Shown here piece by piece: positions 26,706-35,939 of a DNA stretch of 64,000 bases. The notes beneath the pieces are model-generated. The model ran no database searches and was not told where the DNA came from. It saw only the letters and a list, made by a program, of their open reading frames with translations. Numbering within the stretch: position 1 is the first letter of the stretch; each line of letters begins with the position of its first letter. This stretch comes from Chloroflexota bacterium (GTDB lineage Bacteria > Chloroflexota > UBA11872 > VXOZ01). A program made the position numbers and the translations under genes. The DNA lies in NCBI GenBank assembly GCA_958295775.1, contig CATQHC010000009.1, positions 310,001 through 374,000 on the forward strand, given 5' to 3'.

Positions 26706-26993
26706 ATGGATACGGCGGATTGGCTTGCAACCGTGGAAGAAGCGCTTGACGTCGCGACAGAGTGGCTGCGGAGTATCGGACCTCAAGAACTGGACCAAAT
26801 TCCCGATTGGGGGCTTTGGGCAATTCTTGGAGTCGGCGTCCTAATTGTCTTCTCACTCGTTTCGCAAATCGCAAATGCCCTGCTGCGCCCAATCCTCAAG
26901 TTGGTGCAAATCATCGCATTTCTCGCACTTGCAGCCGCAGCCGGACTCTATATTTTGCGCTCTTTAGGGTACGTCAACGTTGGCATAGGTTAG
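26706..26993 (+). CDS. Small membrane protein of unknown function
   Basis: 95 residues with an acidic amphipathic N-terminus (MDTADWLATVEEALDVATE) and two hydrophobic segments, about 37-56 (LWAILGVGVLIVFSLVSQIA) and 62-85 (LKLVQIIAFLALAAAAGLYIL). A strong AAGGAAAGGA ribosome-binding stretch precedes the ATG by about ten bases, supporting translation. I do not recognise the family. It stands alone between fabI (divergent) and the gamma-glutamyltransferase gene. Confidence 0.6.
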   Translation: MDTADWLATVEEALDVATEWLRSIGPQELDQIPDWGLWAILGVGVLIVFSLVSQIANALLRPILKLVQIIAFLALAAAAGLYILRSLGYVNVGIG

Positions 26994-27238
26994 CGATTCT
27001 TGTCGTCACCCGCGTTCCCCGTAAATGGCAGTGTGTCGAGCCTCTACAGTTTTCTTAGTACTTTCGGGTACACTCGCAGCAGTACCGCTTTCGGCCTGAG
27101 CGCAAATGCGCTTGCACGCATACCCCGCGCCGCACACTAGTGGAGCCTGGGGTCGTGGATTTGCAATTGACTGAGCCACGCCAGGCGGCGCAACGCACAT
27201 CAAGAGTATTACCTTATATTCAACCATCGGAGGAGAGC

Positions 27239-28960
27239 ATGGCCGCGGAAACGCACTGGGAAGCCCACGTTCAGCCGGCAGTAGCCTCGTCGGGCATGGT
27301 GGCGGCAAAGCACCGTCTTGCCGCCGCGGCCGGTCTGGAAGTATTGCAAGCCGGCGGGAATGCCGTCGATGCCGCCGTGGCGACCGCCTTCGCCGTGGGG
27401 GTGGTAGAGCCGCCCATGAGCGGCGTCGGCGGCGGCGGCTACATGTCCATCTTTCTTCAAGAGACGCAACAACGTGTGGTCGTCGCTTTTCCCATGCAAG
27501 CGCCACGGGCCGCAACACCGGACATGTGGGAATTGGCAGAGGGCTACGACAACGAGCTCTTCGGTTGGCGCCTGGTCAAGGACGACGCCAACATCTACGG
27601 TTACTCGTCTATCGCCATTCCGGGCATGGTGGCGGGCATGGCGGCGGCGCTGGAGCAGTTCGGCACGATCGGCCTCGACCGGGCCGTGGCTCCTGCCATT
27701 CGGCTCGCCGAGGAGGGCTATGGGCTCTCATGGTTCGATACCATGTGGCAGGCGCAAGACTTAGACCTGCTCAATCGTTTTCCCACCACGCGAGCGACGT
27801 ATCTCAGCAACGGCAATCCTCATCGCCTGCCGTTTGCCACAACGCCGGGAGCAGCAGGCACGCTGCGTCAGCCGGAACTGGGCGCGACGCTGCGCGCTAT
27901 CGCGGAGAACGGACCGTCGGTGCTTTACGGTGGTTCAGTGGGCGAGCAAATCGCGCGCCATGTCCAGGACAACGGCGGCATCCTCTCAGCCGAAGACTTT
28001 GCCCAATATGAAGCGACAGTGCACGCGGAGTCCGTCTTGGGCGCCTACCGCGGCGCCAACGTCATCGGCATGCGCGGCGGCACCGGAGCCCCGACCGTGA
28101 TGGAGATCCTCAATATCCTCGAGCACTTTGACGTGCGCGGTTCCGGCCACAACTCGGCCGGCTACCTGCACGCGTTCATCGAGTCCTCCGGCCAGGCATT
28201 TGCCGATCGATTTGCGTACATGGCAGACCCGACGCGGGTGCCGGTTCCCCTCGACGGTCTGCTTTCGCAAGAGTATGCCGCGGCCATGGCACAGACGATT
28301 GATCCCGAGCGGGCGCAACCGCAGCGGACGCCCGGCGCGCCGTGGCAGTTTCAGGCAGGCAACGGCCCGCCGGACCCGGGCGCCTCGCTCAGCACTTCAT
28401 CCGAATCGACCACCCACCTGGCTGCAATGGACGGCGCCGGCAACGCGGTGGCGCTCACACAGACGTTGCTCTCGGCGTGGGGCTCGCGCGTCGTGGCGCC
28501 GGGCACCGGTGTGCTGCTCAATAACGGCATGATGTGGTACAACCCGGAACCGGGCACCAGCAATTCGATTGAAGGCGGCAAGAAACCGCTCAACAATATG
28601 TGCCCGGTTGTACTCGAACGCGACGGCAAGGCGCTCGCCGCATTGGGCGCTTCCGGCGGGCGGCGCATCATCAACACCGTGGCGCAACTCGCCGTCAATC
28701 TGGTGGACTTCGACTATGACATCCAAGCCGCAATAAATGCCCCGCGCATCGATTGCAGCACGACAAACCCGATTCTGAGCGTCCGGATCGATCCCGCCGT
28801 GTGCGCGGAACTCAAGCGGCGCGGCCACGACATTGTCATGGCGGAAGAAGCCTTCTTGCCCCGCTACTTCGCGAGCCCGGTAGCCATACAGCGGCAGGGA
28901 GAGTCGTTGGTCGGCGCTGCCGATCCCTACTACCCGACCTCGGCAGCGTTGGGATACTAG
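27239..28960 (+). CDS. Gamma-glutamyltransferase family protein
   Basis: A 573-residue Ntn-hydrolase of the GGT family. The ATG with GGAGGAG in front was chosen; the reading could extend upstream but lacks family similarity. The large-subunit start SSGMVAAKHRLAAAAGLEVLQAGGNAVDAAVA and GVGGGGYM are typical. The small subunit should begin at the nucleophile Thr391 in the segment STTHLAAMDGAGNAVA, created by autocleavage. The late LNNMCPVV and GASGGRRIINTV motifs are present. Such enzymes cleave or transfer gamma-glutamyl groups, or act on cephalosporin-like amides. No signal peptide is visible, so it may be cytoplasmic, unlike E. coli GGT. Natural substrate unknown. Confidence 0.9.
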   Translation: MAAETHWEAHVQPAVASSGMVAAKHRLAAAAGLEVLQAGGNAVDAAVATAFAVGVVEPPMSGVGGGGYMSIFLQETQQRVVVAFPMQAPRAATPDMWELAEGYDNELFGWRLVKDDANIYGYSSIAIPGMVAGMAAALEQFGTIGLDRAVAPAIRLAEEGYGLSWFDTMWQAQDLDLLNRFPTTRATYLSNGNPHRLPFATTPGAAGTLRQPELGATLRAIAENGPSVLYGGSVGEQIARHVQDNGGILSAEDFAQYEATVHAESVLGAYRGANVIGMRGGTGAPTVMEILNILEHFDVRGSGHNSAGYLHAFIESSGQAFADRFAYMADPTRVPVPLDGLLSQEYAAAMAQTIDPERAQPQRTPGAPWQFQAGNGPPDPGASLSTSSESTTHLAAMDGAGNAVALTQTLLSAWGSRVVAPGTGVLLNNGMMWYNPEPGTSNSIEGGKKPLNNMCPVVLERDGKALAALGASGGRRIINTVAQLAVNLVDFDYDIQAAINAPRIDCSTTNPILSVRIDPAVCAELKRRGHDIVMAEEAFLPRYFASPVAIQRQGESLVGAADPYYPTSAALGY

Positions 28961-28986
28961 GGACGAGCCTCTCTTATCGAGTTTGC

Positions 28987-29679
28987 CTAGACCTGGGCGC
29001 GGTCATAGAGAAACCGATTGCGCAAACGCGTGAAGAGAGGCGTTGTGGAACCGCGGTCTTGGCGCAGTTCCGCGGTGAGGCGGCGCAAGATGATGATTAG
29101 TGAGAACACCGAGAGTGTGAGCACGATGGCAGATGATTCGTCGAGTACAAAAGCCACGAGAGGCAGAATTACAACCGAGACCATCATCAGCAAGGGCACC
29201 ATGCGGCTGTCTTTGCTGTCTTTTCCAAAAATCGCGGCAGCATCCTTCTGCTGACGGCGCATAAGAATAGTGTATGCCGCAAGGCCGGCGACCGCCGGCA
29301 AATGCGCCCAAAAAAGCGTTATAGGCGCAAGCGCAAGCACTGCCCCGGCCACCACGGAGATACCGCGGCCGCCGCGGAAGCGCAGGAAAATCGGCCAGCA
29401 TTGTCCTATGGCCGCCGCAATTGCGGCCAGACCCGCGATACCATCATTGAAGTCGAGCGCCCGTGCCGCCAGCACCGGCAGCACGCCCTTGCCGATATCC
29501 AGCAGAGCGCCGAAGATGCCCGTGAGCGGACCGACGGTGCGAAACAGATTTGTGCCGCCTACATTCCGACTTCCTTCGTCACGCAAGTCGACCCCGGAGA
29601 TCCGCCCGAGCAAATAGACAAATGGAATCGCACCAAACACGTATGCAGCAAGCATCAGACCGAATAACTGTGCGCTCAT
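28987..29679 (-). CDS. PlsY-like glycerol-3-phosphate acyltransferase family protein (divergent)
   Basis: A 230-residue membrane protein with about six helices. GSRNVGGTNLFRTVG (about 36-50) matches PlsY motif 1 (GSGN-x-GATN), and GQCWPIFLRFRGGRGIS (about 92-108) matches motif 2, in which PlsY normally has GH and GGKG. The His-to-Gln and Lys-to-Arg changes, an extended C-terminus, and the lack of a clear HRxNI motif 3 make it a divergent member. True PlsY transfers acyl from acyl-phosphate to glycerol-3-phosphate to start phospholipid synthesis. Whether this one does is uncertain. It converges with the GGT gene, 26 bp apart. Confidence 0.7.
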   Translation of the reverse strand: MSAQLFGLMLAAYVFGAIPFVYLLGRISGVDLRDEGSRNVGGTNLFRTVGPLTGIFGALLDIGKGVLPVLAARALDFNDGIAGLAAIAAAIGQCWPIFLRFRGGRGISVVAGAVLALAPITLFWAHLPAVAGLAAYTILMRRQQKDAAAIFGKDSKDSRMVPLLMMVSVVILPLVAFVLDESSAIVLTLSVFSLIIILRRLTAELRQDRGSTTPLFTRLRNRFLYDRAQV

Positions 29680-29849
29680 AGCCCGGCTCTCACTCCACCT
29701 TCACATCCTGGACGTTTCTTGCCTACAGCGCCAAAGTATACCGCGTTAGCAACATCTTGCTCAACCATGCCACTTTCCTGCAACATGGCGGGCTTGGTAT
29801 CCTGTTCAAGTAACCTCTAGCTCCGGCTTTGTTTCACGGCGAGCGCAAC

Positions 29850-30962
29850 ATGTCATCACCGCTGCATCGAATAGTCATAAAGGTCGGCACGATCCTTCTC
29901 ACGCATGGTGGCAAGGAACTCAACCGGGAGCGCATGGCCGACCTTGTGCGCCAAATTGCCGTAATACGCGAGCAAGGCCTGCAGGTAGTGTTGGTCTCCT
30001 CGGGCGCGGTAGCCGCGGGCGCAAACGCGGGCGTGCCCTATCCAAGCGGAAAAGGCATTCCGGTTCGTCAAATACTGGCAGCCATCGGCCAGCCGCTGCT
30101 CATGCGCACGTATGCGGAATTATTCGCTCCCTATGGCGTAGCCGTGGCCCAGGCGCTCTTTACACGGACCGAGTTGGAACGAGACGGCTACCTGAACGCC
30201 CGCAATACGTTGCTTGGCCTGTTGGAAGCCGGCGTTCTGCCCATCTGCAACGAGAATGACGTGGTCGCGGTGGCCGAACTTCAACAGATTGGCGACAACG
30301 ATACCTTGTCCGCTCTTGTCGCGAACTTGGTGGATGCCGACCTGCTCGCAATTTTGACGGACATCAAGGGTCTCTATACGTCTGATCCGCGCAACAACGC
30401 TTCCGCCACCCACGTGCCGGTCGTTGAAAGCATCACCCGCGAAGTTGAAAACATGGCAGGCGGCGCCGGTTCGTCCGCCAGTATCGGCGGTATGGCTACC
30501 AAGATCAAAGCCGCGCGCATGGCAACCGCCGCGGGCACTAACGTGGTCATAGGTCAAGGCACTGTCCCCGACGTGATTCTCGCTATTGCCGCAGGTGAGC
30601 AGGTGGGCACGCGCTTCGCGAGCAAAATCAGCCGCACGAAGAGTCTCCGGGACGCCTGGATGGCCTCCGACCTCGCGCGCGGCCATCGCATCATCGTCGA
30701 TGCCGGCGCAGCCAGCGCGCTCTTGAAGAACGGACGCAGCCTGCTGCCTGCCGGTATCATCGCCGTAGAGGGCACGTTCAGCCGGGGCGATACGGTAGAA
30801 ATCCGTGCCGCAAACGGCGATGCCTTTGCCTGCGGACTTGTGAACTATCCTTCCGACGACTTGAGGAAGATAATGGGCAAGAATTCAAGCAAGATCGCCA
30901 CGCTGCTGCCCGAGTCGTTTGGCGATGAAGCCGTCCACCGCAACAACATGGTGTTTCTATAG
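29850..30962 (+). CDS. proB: Glutamate 5-kinase with PUA domain
   Basis: First enzyme of proline synthesis, making gamma-glutamyl phosphate from glutamate and ATP. The 370-residue protein has the amino-acid kinase domain (VIKVGTILLTHGGKELN, VLVSSGAVAAGANA, then NENDVVAVAELQQIGDNDTLSALVANLVDADLLAILTDIKGLY) and a C-terminal PUA domain (about 280-365, with IIVDAGAASALLKNGRSLLPAGI). SSGAVAAG and GDND are the usual ATP and glutamate sites. The ATG at 29850 was preferred over an in-frame TTG 21 bases upstream because it aligns with family starts. No proA is adjacent. Feedback inhibition by proline is typical of the family. Confidence 0.95.
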   Translation: MSSPLHRIVIKVGTILLTHGGKELNRERMADLVRQIAVIREQGLQVVLVSSGAVAAGANAGVPYPSGKGIPVRQILAAIGQPLLMRTYAELFAPYGVAVAQALFTRTELERDGYLNARNTLLGLLEAGVLPICNENDVVAVAELQQIGDNDTLSALVANLVDADLLAILTDIKGLYTSDPRNNASATHVPVVESITREVENMAGGAGSSASIGGMATKIKAARMATAAGTNVVIGQGTVPDVILAIAAGEQVGTRFASKISRTKSLRDAWMASDLARGHRIIVDAGAASALLKNGRSLLPAGIIAVEGTFSRGDTVEIRAANGDAFACGLVNYPSDDLRKIMGKNSSKIATLLPESFGDEAVHRNNMVFL

Positions 30963-31184
30963 CTGCCCAGCGCGTACCAATCGCCTACACTGCGGCGCGT
31001 TACTCCGAGGGTTGAACGACCTGAACGACCCGCGCCCAACTTAGGCAGGAATAACCGCTGCGCAATGACTTCTAAAGCACAGATTTGCTACCCGATGCGC
31101 GGCGGTCTTCGCAGTTGGTTGTCGAGTTGAAAGACGTCACTTCCCTGCTGCCATTGTTCTCGCAGCAGCCATAGGAGCGCCCCT

Positions 31185-32192
31185 ATGCAGACCGGCAGAG
31201 TTGTAGTGTTTCCTCGCGTATTCGCGGCCACCCTTGAGGAAATCCCCATACCATGCCCCGGACCCGGTGAAGTCCTGGTGAAGTCCGAGTTTTCCTGCAT
31301 CAGCGCGGGCACGGAACGCAAGCGCTACATGAACGTCTACGCAGACTCCGGCGTGCCCCAACGACCGTTTCCCGTGCGACCGGGCTACGCGAATGTCGGC
31401 ACTATCGCGGCGCTCGGGCCGGACGTCGATTCTTACCAGCCGGGCGAACGCGTGCTCACCATGGCGAACCATACCAGCCACTATCTGCGCACCGTAGGCG
31501 AGGACGCCATCGATCGCATTCCCGCCGGTGTGCAATCAGATCAGGCGGCGCTCGGCGTGCTCGCGCAAGTAGCGCTGGCCGGCGTGCGCCGCGCTCCGCC
31601 GGAAATCGGACAAGCGGCGTTGGTAGCGGGACAGGGTGTGGTCGGGCAAATGGTCGTGCAGTTCTTGAAGGCTGCCGGCTGCACACCGGTAATTGCCACC
31701 GACGTGGCGGATTTTCGGCTGGAGCTGTCAAGGCGCAGCGGCGCAGATCTGACAATCAATGCCGCGCGCGAGGACGTGTATGCCGCCGTGACGGCGGCTA
31801 CCAATGGCAACGGCGTCGAGCGCGTCTATGACGCCACACCTGTGCCCGACGCGCTGCCGACAAGCCTGCGGGTGGCAGCGACGCGCGGCATCATCGTCAT
31901 GCTGGGCGGCCCCATGGGCAAGGCGGAGCTGAACCTCTACGCGGACTTCTTTAGACGCGACCTCACACTGATGGGCGTCTTTCAACCGCTCACGCCCACG
32001 GAAAGAACGCCCCACACGCCTTGGACACAGCAGCGCCACCGTCAATTCTACTTGGAGATGCTTGAGAGCGGGGCTGTAAACGTCGCGCACTTGCTCACGC
32101 ACGTTGCGTCCCCACTGGAAGCGCCGGCAATCTACGTCATGCTTGCTGAAGGTGGGGAAGACTCACTCGGCGTGTTGTTTGACTGGCGCTAG
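31185..32192 (+). CDS. MDR-superfamily zinc-type dehydrogenase (335 aa)
   Basis: A medium-chain dehydrogenase/reductase. The N-terminal GroES-like half has PGPGEVLVKSEFSCISAGTERK and GYANVGTIAALG. The Rossmann half begins ALVAGQGVVGQMVVQFLKAAGC. The catalytic zinc ligands of alcohol dehydrogenases (Cys, GHE His) and the four-cysteine structural zinc lobe are not visible, so it may be a zinc-free oxidoreductase. The substrate is unknown; similar proteins often sit in sugar or glycoside gene sets. AGGAG lies eight bases before the ATG. The neighbouring convergent gene, also 335 codons, is a related protein. Confidence 0.8.
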   Translation: MQTGRVVVFPRVFAATLEEIPIPCPGPGEVLVKSEFSCISAGTERKRYMNVYADSGVPQRPFPVRPGYANVGTIAALGPDVDSYQPGERVLTMANHTSHYLRTVGEDAIDRIPAGVQSDQAALGVLAQVALAGVRRAPPEIGQAALVAGQGVVGQMVVQFLKAAGCTPVIATDVADFRLELSRRSGADLTINAAREDVYAAVTAATNGNGVERVYDATPVPDALPTSLRVAATRGIIVMLGGPMGKAELNLYADFFRRDLTLMGVFQPLTPTERTPHTPWTQQRHRQFYLEMLESGAVNVAHLLTHVASPLEAPAIYVMLAEGGEDSLGVLFDWR

Positions 32193-32221
32193 CGGACTGG
32201 CACAAACGTAAGGAGACCGGT

Positions 32222-33229
32222 CTACCACTCCAAGATGACACCCAGGTACGACGTGCGGTCCTGAAGAAGCTTGGGATAGATGTCCGGTGCGCTCTGGGCC
32301 GGTATGCGGTGCGTGATGAGATCACGTACGTTTACTCGCTCCTGCGCCAAGAGATCCATGAAGAGCGCCGTGTGCGCGCCGCGCGTCCACCGCACTTCCT
32401 TTGAATCTCCGCTGGGGTGATTGCCGATAGCGCCAATAACGTTTAGCGGCTTTATGTGCACCTGTTGCATGTCCACAGGCGCCGGGTAGCGCGGCGATCC
32501 CAGGCCAACCACCCTCCCATGTGGGCGCGTGAGCGCGAATGCCAAGTCATAGGTTTCCGTCAGGCCGGTGGCCTCGAAAACAATGTCGGCGCCGCGTCCT
32601 GTCGTTAGGTCTAAGACTGACCCGACCACGTCGTCCGCCTTGGGGCTCGCAAAGTGGGTCGCGGACCCAATGCGCCGCGTCAGCGCCAGCCGCTTGGCAT
32701 CGGGGTCAACCGCTACTACCGGGTTGCAGCCTCCCAGTCGCAGCAACTGGACCGCGAGCTGGCCGAGCAGGCCCTGCCCTACAACCACCGCACTCTCGCC
32801 AAGCTGCGGCGCCCCGCGGCGGTACGCGTTGAGCACGGTTGCGCCCAAAGTGCAAAACGTCGCCGCTTCATCGGTCACGGATGTGGCAATCTTAGCCGGC
32901 CCATCAAGATTGCCCACAATCTCACGCGTTGCGTGCCGGGCGGCGCTGGCGATGCGGTCTCCCGGCTGCCAAGGGCTAGTATCGTCACCGCCTGCTACTA
33001 CAATTCCGGCATTGGAGTACCCGGGATAGGCCGGGTACTTCGGCAAGGTCCCTGTGCCGGGATTCGTCCACTGCCGACCTGCAAAGAATGCCAATTCGGT
33101 GCCGATACTAATCAATGAACGGCGAGTTTCAACCAGCAACTCGCCACGCTGCGGCGGTGCTACTCGCAACTCATCCCAGGCAACCTGCTGCGGGCCCGGA
33201 AATACCAGACGACGGCTAACAGTTTTCAC
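32222..33229 (-). CDS. MDR-superfamily zinc-type dehydrogenase (335 aa)
   Basis: A second medium-chain dehydrogenase, convergent with the previous gene, 29 bp apart. The GTG start was chosen because GAGGTG lies six bases ahead; this gives 335 residues. Motifs match its neighbour: GELLVETRRSLISIGTELAFF, GYSNAGIVVAGGDD, SAVVVGQGLLGQLAVQLLRLGGC and GRVVGLGSPRYPAP. Catalytic and structural zinc ligands are again missing. The two genes share domain order, length and the 'S-x-I-S-x-GTE' segment, so they are paralogues in inverted orientation. Substrate unknown. Confidence 0.8.
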   Translation of the reverse strand: MKTVSRRLVFPGPQQVAWDELRVAPPQRGELLVETRRSLISIGTELAFFAGRQWTNPGTGTLPKYPAYPGYSNAGIVVAGGDDTSPWQPGDRIASAARHATREIVGNLDGPAKIATSVTDEAATFCTLGATVLNAYRRGAPQLGESAVVVGQGLLGQLAVQLLRLGGCNPVVAVDPDAKRLALTRRIGSATHFASPKADDVVGSVLDLTTGRGADIVFEATGLTETYDLAFALTRPHGRVVGLGSPRYPAPVDMQQVHIKPLNVIGAIGNHPSGDSKEVRWTRGAHTALFMDLLAQERVNVRDLITHRIPAQSAPDIYPKLLQDRTSYLGVILEW

Positions 33230-33680
33230 GGTTGCACCTCGCAGTCCTGGCATTACTCTTAAGAGCTAGAGGCATGCCGTAAGATGTCTTACACGTCTCC
33301 AGAGCAACTCTTGGTAAAGCCAAGAAACTGAATTGAGAGACACTTAAAGCGCAGATTGCTCGCCCTTATACTGCACTCCAGTGTACGCGATGTGCTTTAG
33401 GCGCAGTAATCGCAACCGGAGTGGAGGCGAAGCCAAGGGTGACAAAACTAATCTGAGGATTTGATTGCTAAGGTCACAAGCCCACTTGTCGCGATCCAGC
33501 AATATGAAAGGTGGTAAGAAAAGCCAAAATGATCTCGGCGTGCGAACCGGGAAGACGGGGAAAAGCAGCAGGCAAGAAACTCAAAGGGGGAATTGGAATG
33601 AGCTACGCGTTCGCATCCCGCAAAGCGCTGCTACGCTTCCTGCCGCAACTTCAGGCTATGGGGTTTTCGCACGACTGTGC
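33230..33680. other. Intergenic region downstream of the small membrane protein gene
   Basis: 451 bp where I see no supported gene. Readings here lack homology and ribosome-binding sites. It must contain the promoter of the 335-codon MDR gene on the minus strand (upstream of 33229), but no good box was identified. Confidence 0.45.
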
Positions 33681-33929
33681 TTAGGGGCCGTCGTAAGGCT
33701 GTTGCTCAAAAGGAGGCTCCGGCTTGTCCCAGTCGATCCAGAGCTTCTTCCGACGAAATTGGAACACCCAAAAGTCCAAGGCTGCCAACAGGATAGCCAG
33801 CGTGCCTAGCATAACGGCGGCAAAGACCAGGTAGTTCGTGGAGATCGCCACTGCGCTCATGAATGGTGAGGACTCGATTCCCCACTTGATGAACGGCGGC
33901 ACTTGGAAGAATATGTCTAAACGCGGCAT
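33681..33929 (-). CDS. Small membrane protein of unknown function
   Basis: 82 residues starting MPRLDIFFQVPPFIKWGIES at an ATG preceded by GAGAGGG (five to six bases). One long hydrophobic segment, about 30-56 (TNYLVFAAVMLGTLAILLAALDFWV), is followed by a basic-then-acidic tail (FRRKKLWIDWDKPEPP). The basic flank suggests a cytoplasmic C-terminus. I do not recognise it. The clear start signal and the membrane/tail layout argue for a real protein. It is not in an obvious operon. Confidence 0.55.
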   Translation of the reverse strand: MPRLDIFFQVPPFIKWGIESSPFMSAVAISTNYLVFAAVMLGTLAILLAALDFWVFQFRRKKLWIDWDKPEPPFEQQPYDGP

Positions 33930-34310
33930 CGTATCCCTCTCATAGTATTCGTTCGCCCCTATTATTGCATGGGGACTCGGTTCTCGCAACTACGGCTGGA
34001 GTCACACTGCGAGGCATGAAAGAGGCGGAGGTAATGATGGGAATACTTGCAAGCAGAGACTTACCTTCTAAGGAACCGCCATACTCAAACAATCACCCTC
34101 GAGACTACCCGTGCCGCACTGAATGAATGTACGAGAATTCGTGACAATTAGGCGGCCAGCCCTGGGCTCAGACGCGGGACCAGCGGATGTCCGGACGACA
34201 GGTGCGTGGTGGGAAATGCTGTCGTCACACCGAGCATGCCGGCGGCGGCGTTGCCTCTCCGCGTCACAGGCGTCGGTTTAAGGTAATCAGGGCGCGCAAC
34301 CCAGAGAGAA
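33930..34310. other. Intergenic region downstream of the dprA operon
   Basis: 381 bp with no supported gene. It includes the upstream region of the 82-residue membrane protein and the 3' flank of the 103-residue gene. No strong terminator or promoter was seen. Confidence 0.45.
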
Positions 34311-34622
34311 TCAGTCATCGCAGAACAGCGCCGCGAACCTATCCATGACGCGGCCGTACAAGGGTGCGACGTCCATCTCACCTCCGGCCCACCGACCAAC
34401 GTCGCCGTGGAGCGCCTCGCCTAGCTCGAAGCGCAGATCGCCGAGCAACTCAATTGCTCCCGGCAGTTCTACCTGCAGTTCTGCCAAAAAGATATCGAGC
34501 TCGGGACTGGCGCGCCCCAATTCCGCGGTGCGTTTGCCGAGTAGAAACCGCAGTACGAGTTCCTTTTCCGCTACCGTTGCCTGTTCCAGACGGTCGCGCA
34601 ATGACGCTGGCTCCACACTCAT
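34311..34622 (-). CDS. Hypothetical 103-residue protein in the dprA operon
   Basis: A soluble, acidic, leucine-rich helical protein (MSVEPASLRDRLEQATVAEKELVLRFLL at the start). I do not recognise a family. Its ATG is nine bases past the dprA stop codon, and its ribosome-binding site GAGGTG overlaps that stop (TGAGGTG), so translation is coupled to dprA. That arrangement supports a real gene and a possible role in DNA uptake or recombination, which is inference only. The acidic C-terminal half contains the stretch GGEMDVAPLYGRVMDRFAAL. Confidence 0.6.
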   Translation of the reverse strand: MSVEPASLRDRLEQATVAEKELVLRFLLGKRTAELGRASPELDIFLAELQVELPGAIELLGDLRFELGEALHGDVGRWAGGEMDVAPLYGRVMDRFAALFCDD

Positions 34623-34631
34623 GTTCGCACC

Positions 34632-35732
34632 TCAATGACTGCCGCGAGCATACGTGAGAGGCCCGGCGGCGTAGACGATGCCTCGCACCTCCATCAGCGC
34701 GAGCAGACTGCTTACTTGCTGCACCGGGATACCGGATTGGGCGCTAATTTCGTCCACGTGTACCGGATCACCCGCAAGGAGTTCGAATATCCGCTCTTCT
34801 TCAACACTCAATGGCATAGCGGCTGTGAGCTCCGGCTGCCGACCGGCGAGATGGATGTTCAGTTCGCTAAGAATGTCGTCGACGCTTGCTACGAGCTTTG
34901 CGCCATCCTGGATCAGCCGGTGGGGTCCCACGCTGGTCTGGGTCAGTATGCTGCCTGGCACGGCAAACACGTCGCGTCCCTGCTGTCCAGCAAACTCAGC
35001 GGTGATCAGCGCACCGCTTTTTTCTCGCGATTCCGTGATCACCACCCCTAGCGAAAGGCCGCTGATTATGCGATTGCGCACTGGAAACTGTTCCGCTGCC
35101 GGTTTTCTTCCCAGAGGATACTCAGAGATGAGGGCTCCTCTCTCCGCAACCTGTTGGGCGAGCCGCCGATGCTCGGCCGGATAGATTATGTCCAGCCCAC
35201 AACCAAAGACTGCCAAGGTGCGGCCTCCTGTTGCAAGCGCGGCGCGGTGCGCTTCAGCGTCAATACCCCGTGCCAAGCCGCTCACCACCGTGACACCATT
35301 GGCAGCAAGATCTGCAGCGATTCGGCGCGTGACACTGCGCCCATAGGAAGTGGCATTGCGCGTCCCCACAATCGCCACCGCAAGTTGATCGGTCGCTTCC
35401 AGGCTGCCGCGCACGTAGAGGAGAATTGGCGGGCTTGGGATCTGACGCAGGAGCGGTGGAAACCCGCTATCCTCCCACGTCAACACTGACACCTCGGCCT
35501 TGGCAAGTTTCACCAACTCCTGTGCAGGATCAATCTGATTTCGCGCTTGTTCCAGTCCGGCGGCAACAGCCGGCTCAAGGCCAGCATCCCGCCAGGCGGC
35601 CGCGGTCCCGTGCCATGCAGCCGCCATGGTGCCGAAGTGCCGCAACAAACGGTGCATGCGACCGGGTCCCATGTCCGGAACAGTGCTTAGGGCTACGTAG
35701 TAGGCACGATCTTCGTGCTGTCTCATAGGCAT
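34632..35732 (-). CDS. dprA: DNA processing protein DprA
   Basis: Loads RecA on incoming single-stranded DNA during transformation or recombination. The 366 residues hold a short N-terminal helical domain (RMHRLLRHFGTMAAAW), the Rossmann core (AVAIVGTRNATSYGRSVTRR, VTVVSGLARGIDAEAH, ISEYPLG, RNRIISGLSLGVVITE, KSGALITAEFAGQQGRDVFAVPG) and a C-terminal winged-helix DML1-like domain (about 300-360, EERIFELLAGDPVHVDEIS). The core motifs are all intact. The start could also be the second Met two codons later. Other competence genes are not visible here. A small coupled gene follows. Confidence 0.95.
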   Translation of the reverse strand: MPMRQHEDRAYYVALSTVPDMGPGRMHRLLRHFGTMAAAWHGTAAAWRDAGLEPAVAAGLEQARNQIDPAQELVKLAKAEVSVLTWEDSGFPPLLRQIPSPPILLYVRGSLEATDQLAVAIVGTRNATSYGRSVTRRIAADLAANGVTVVSGLARGIDAEAHRAALATGGRTLAVFGCGLDIIYPAEHRRLAQQVAERGALISEYPLGRKPAAEQFPVRNRIISGLSLGVVITESREKSGALITAEFAGQQGRDVFAVPGSILTQTSVGPHRLIQDGAKLVASVDDILSELNIHLAGRQPELTAAMPLSVEEERIFELLAGDPVHVDEISAQSGIPVQQVSSLLALMEVRGIVYAAGPLTYARGSH

Positions 35733-35939
35733 AGTGCAGATTTGCAGCTTGCAGGAATTCGTCCAAGTTTACATGTTTCTGGCAGAATGCGGGTACTAGA
35801 CAATGGCACCCGGCATTTGAACCCAATTCCAAGGTACTATGCTTAGTGCACGTAAACTCGTTAGAATAGCGTGTATACTCTTAGCGCAACCAATAGTGTA
35901 TTATAGTGTCAAGGCTAATCGGATAGAAGGAGCGATGAA

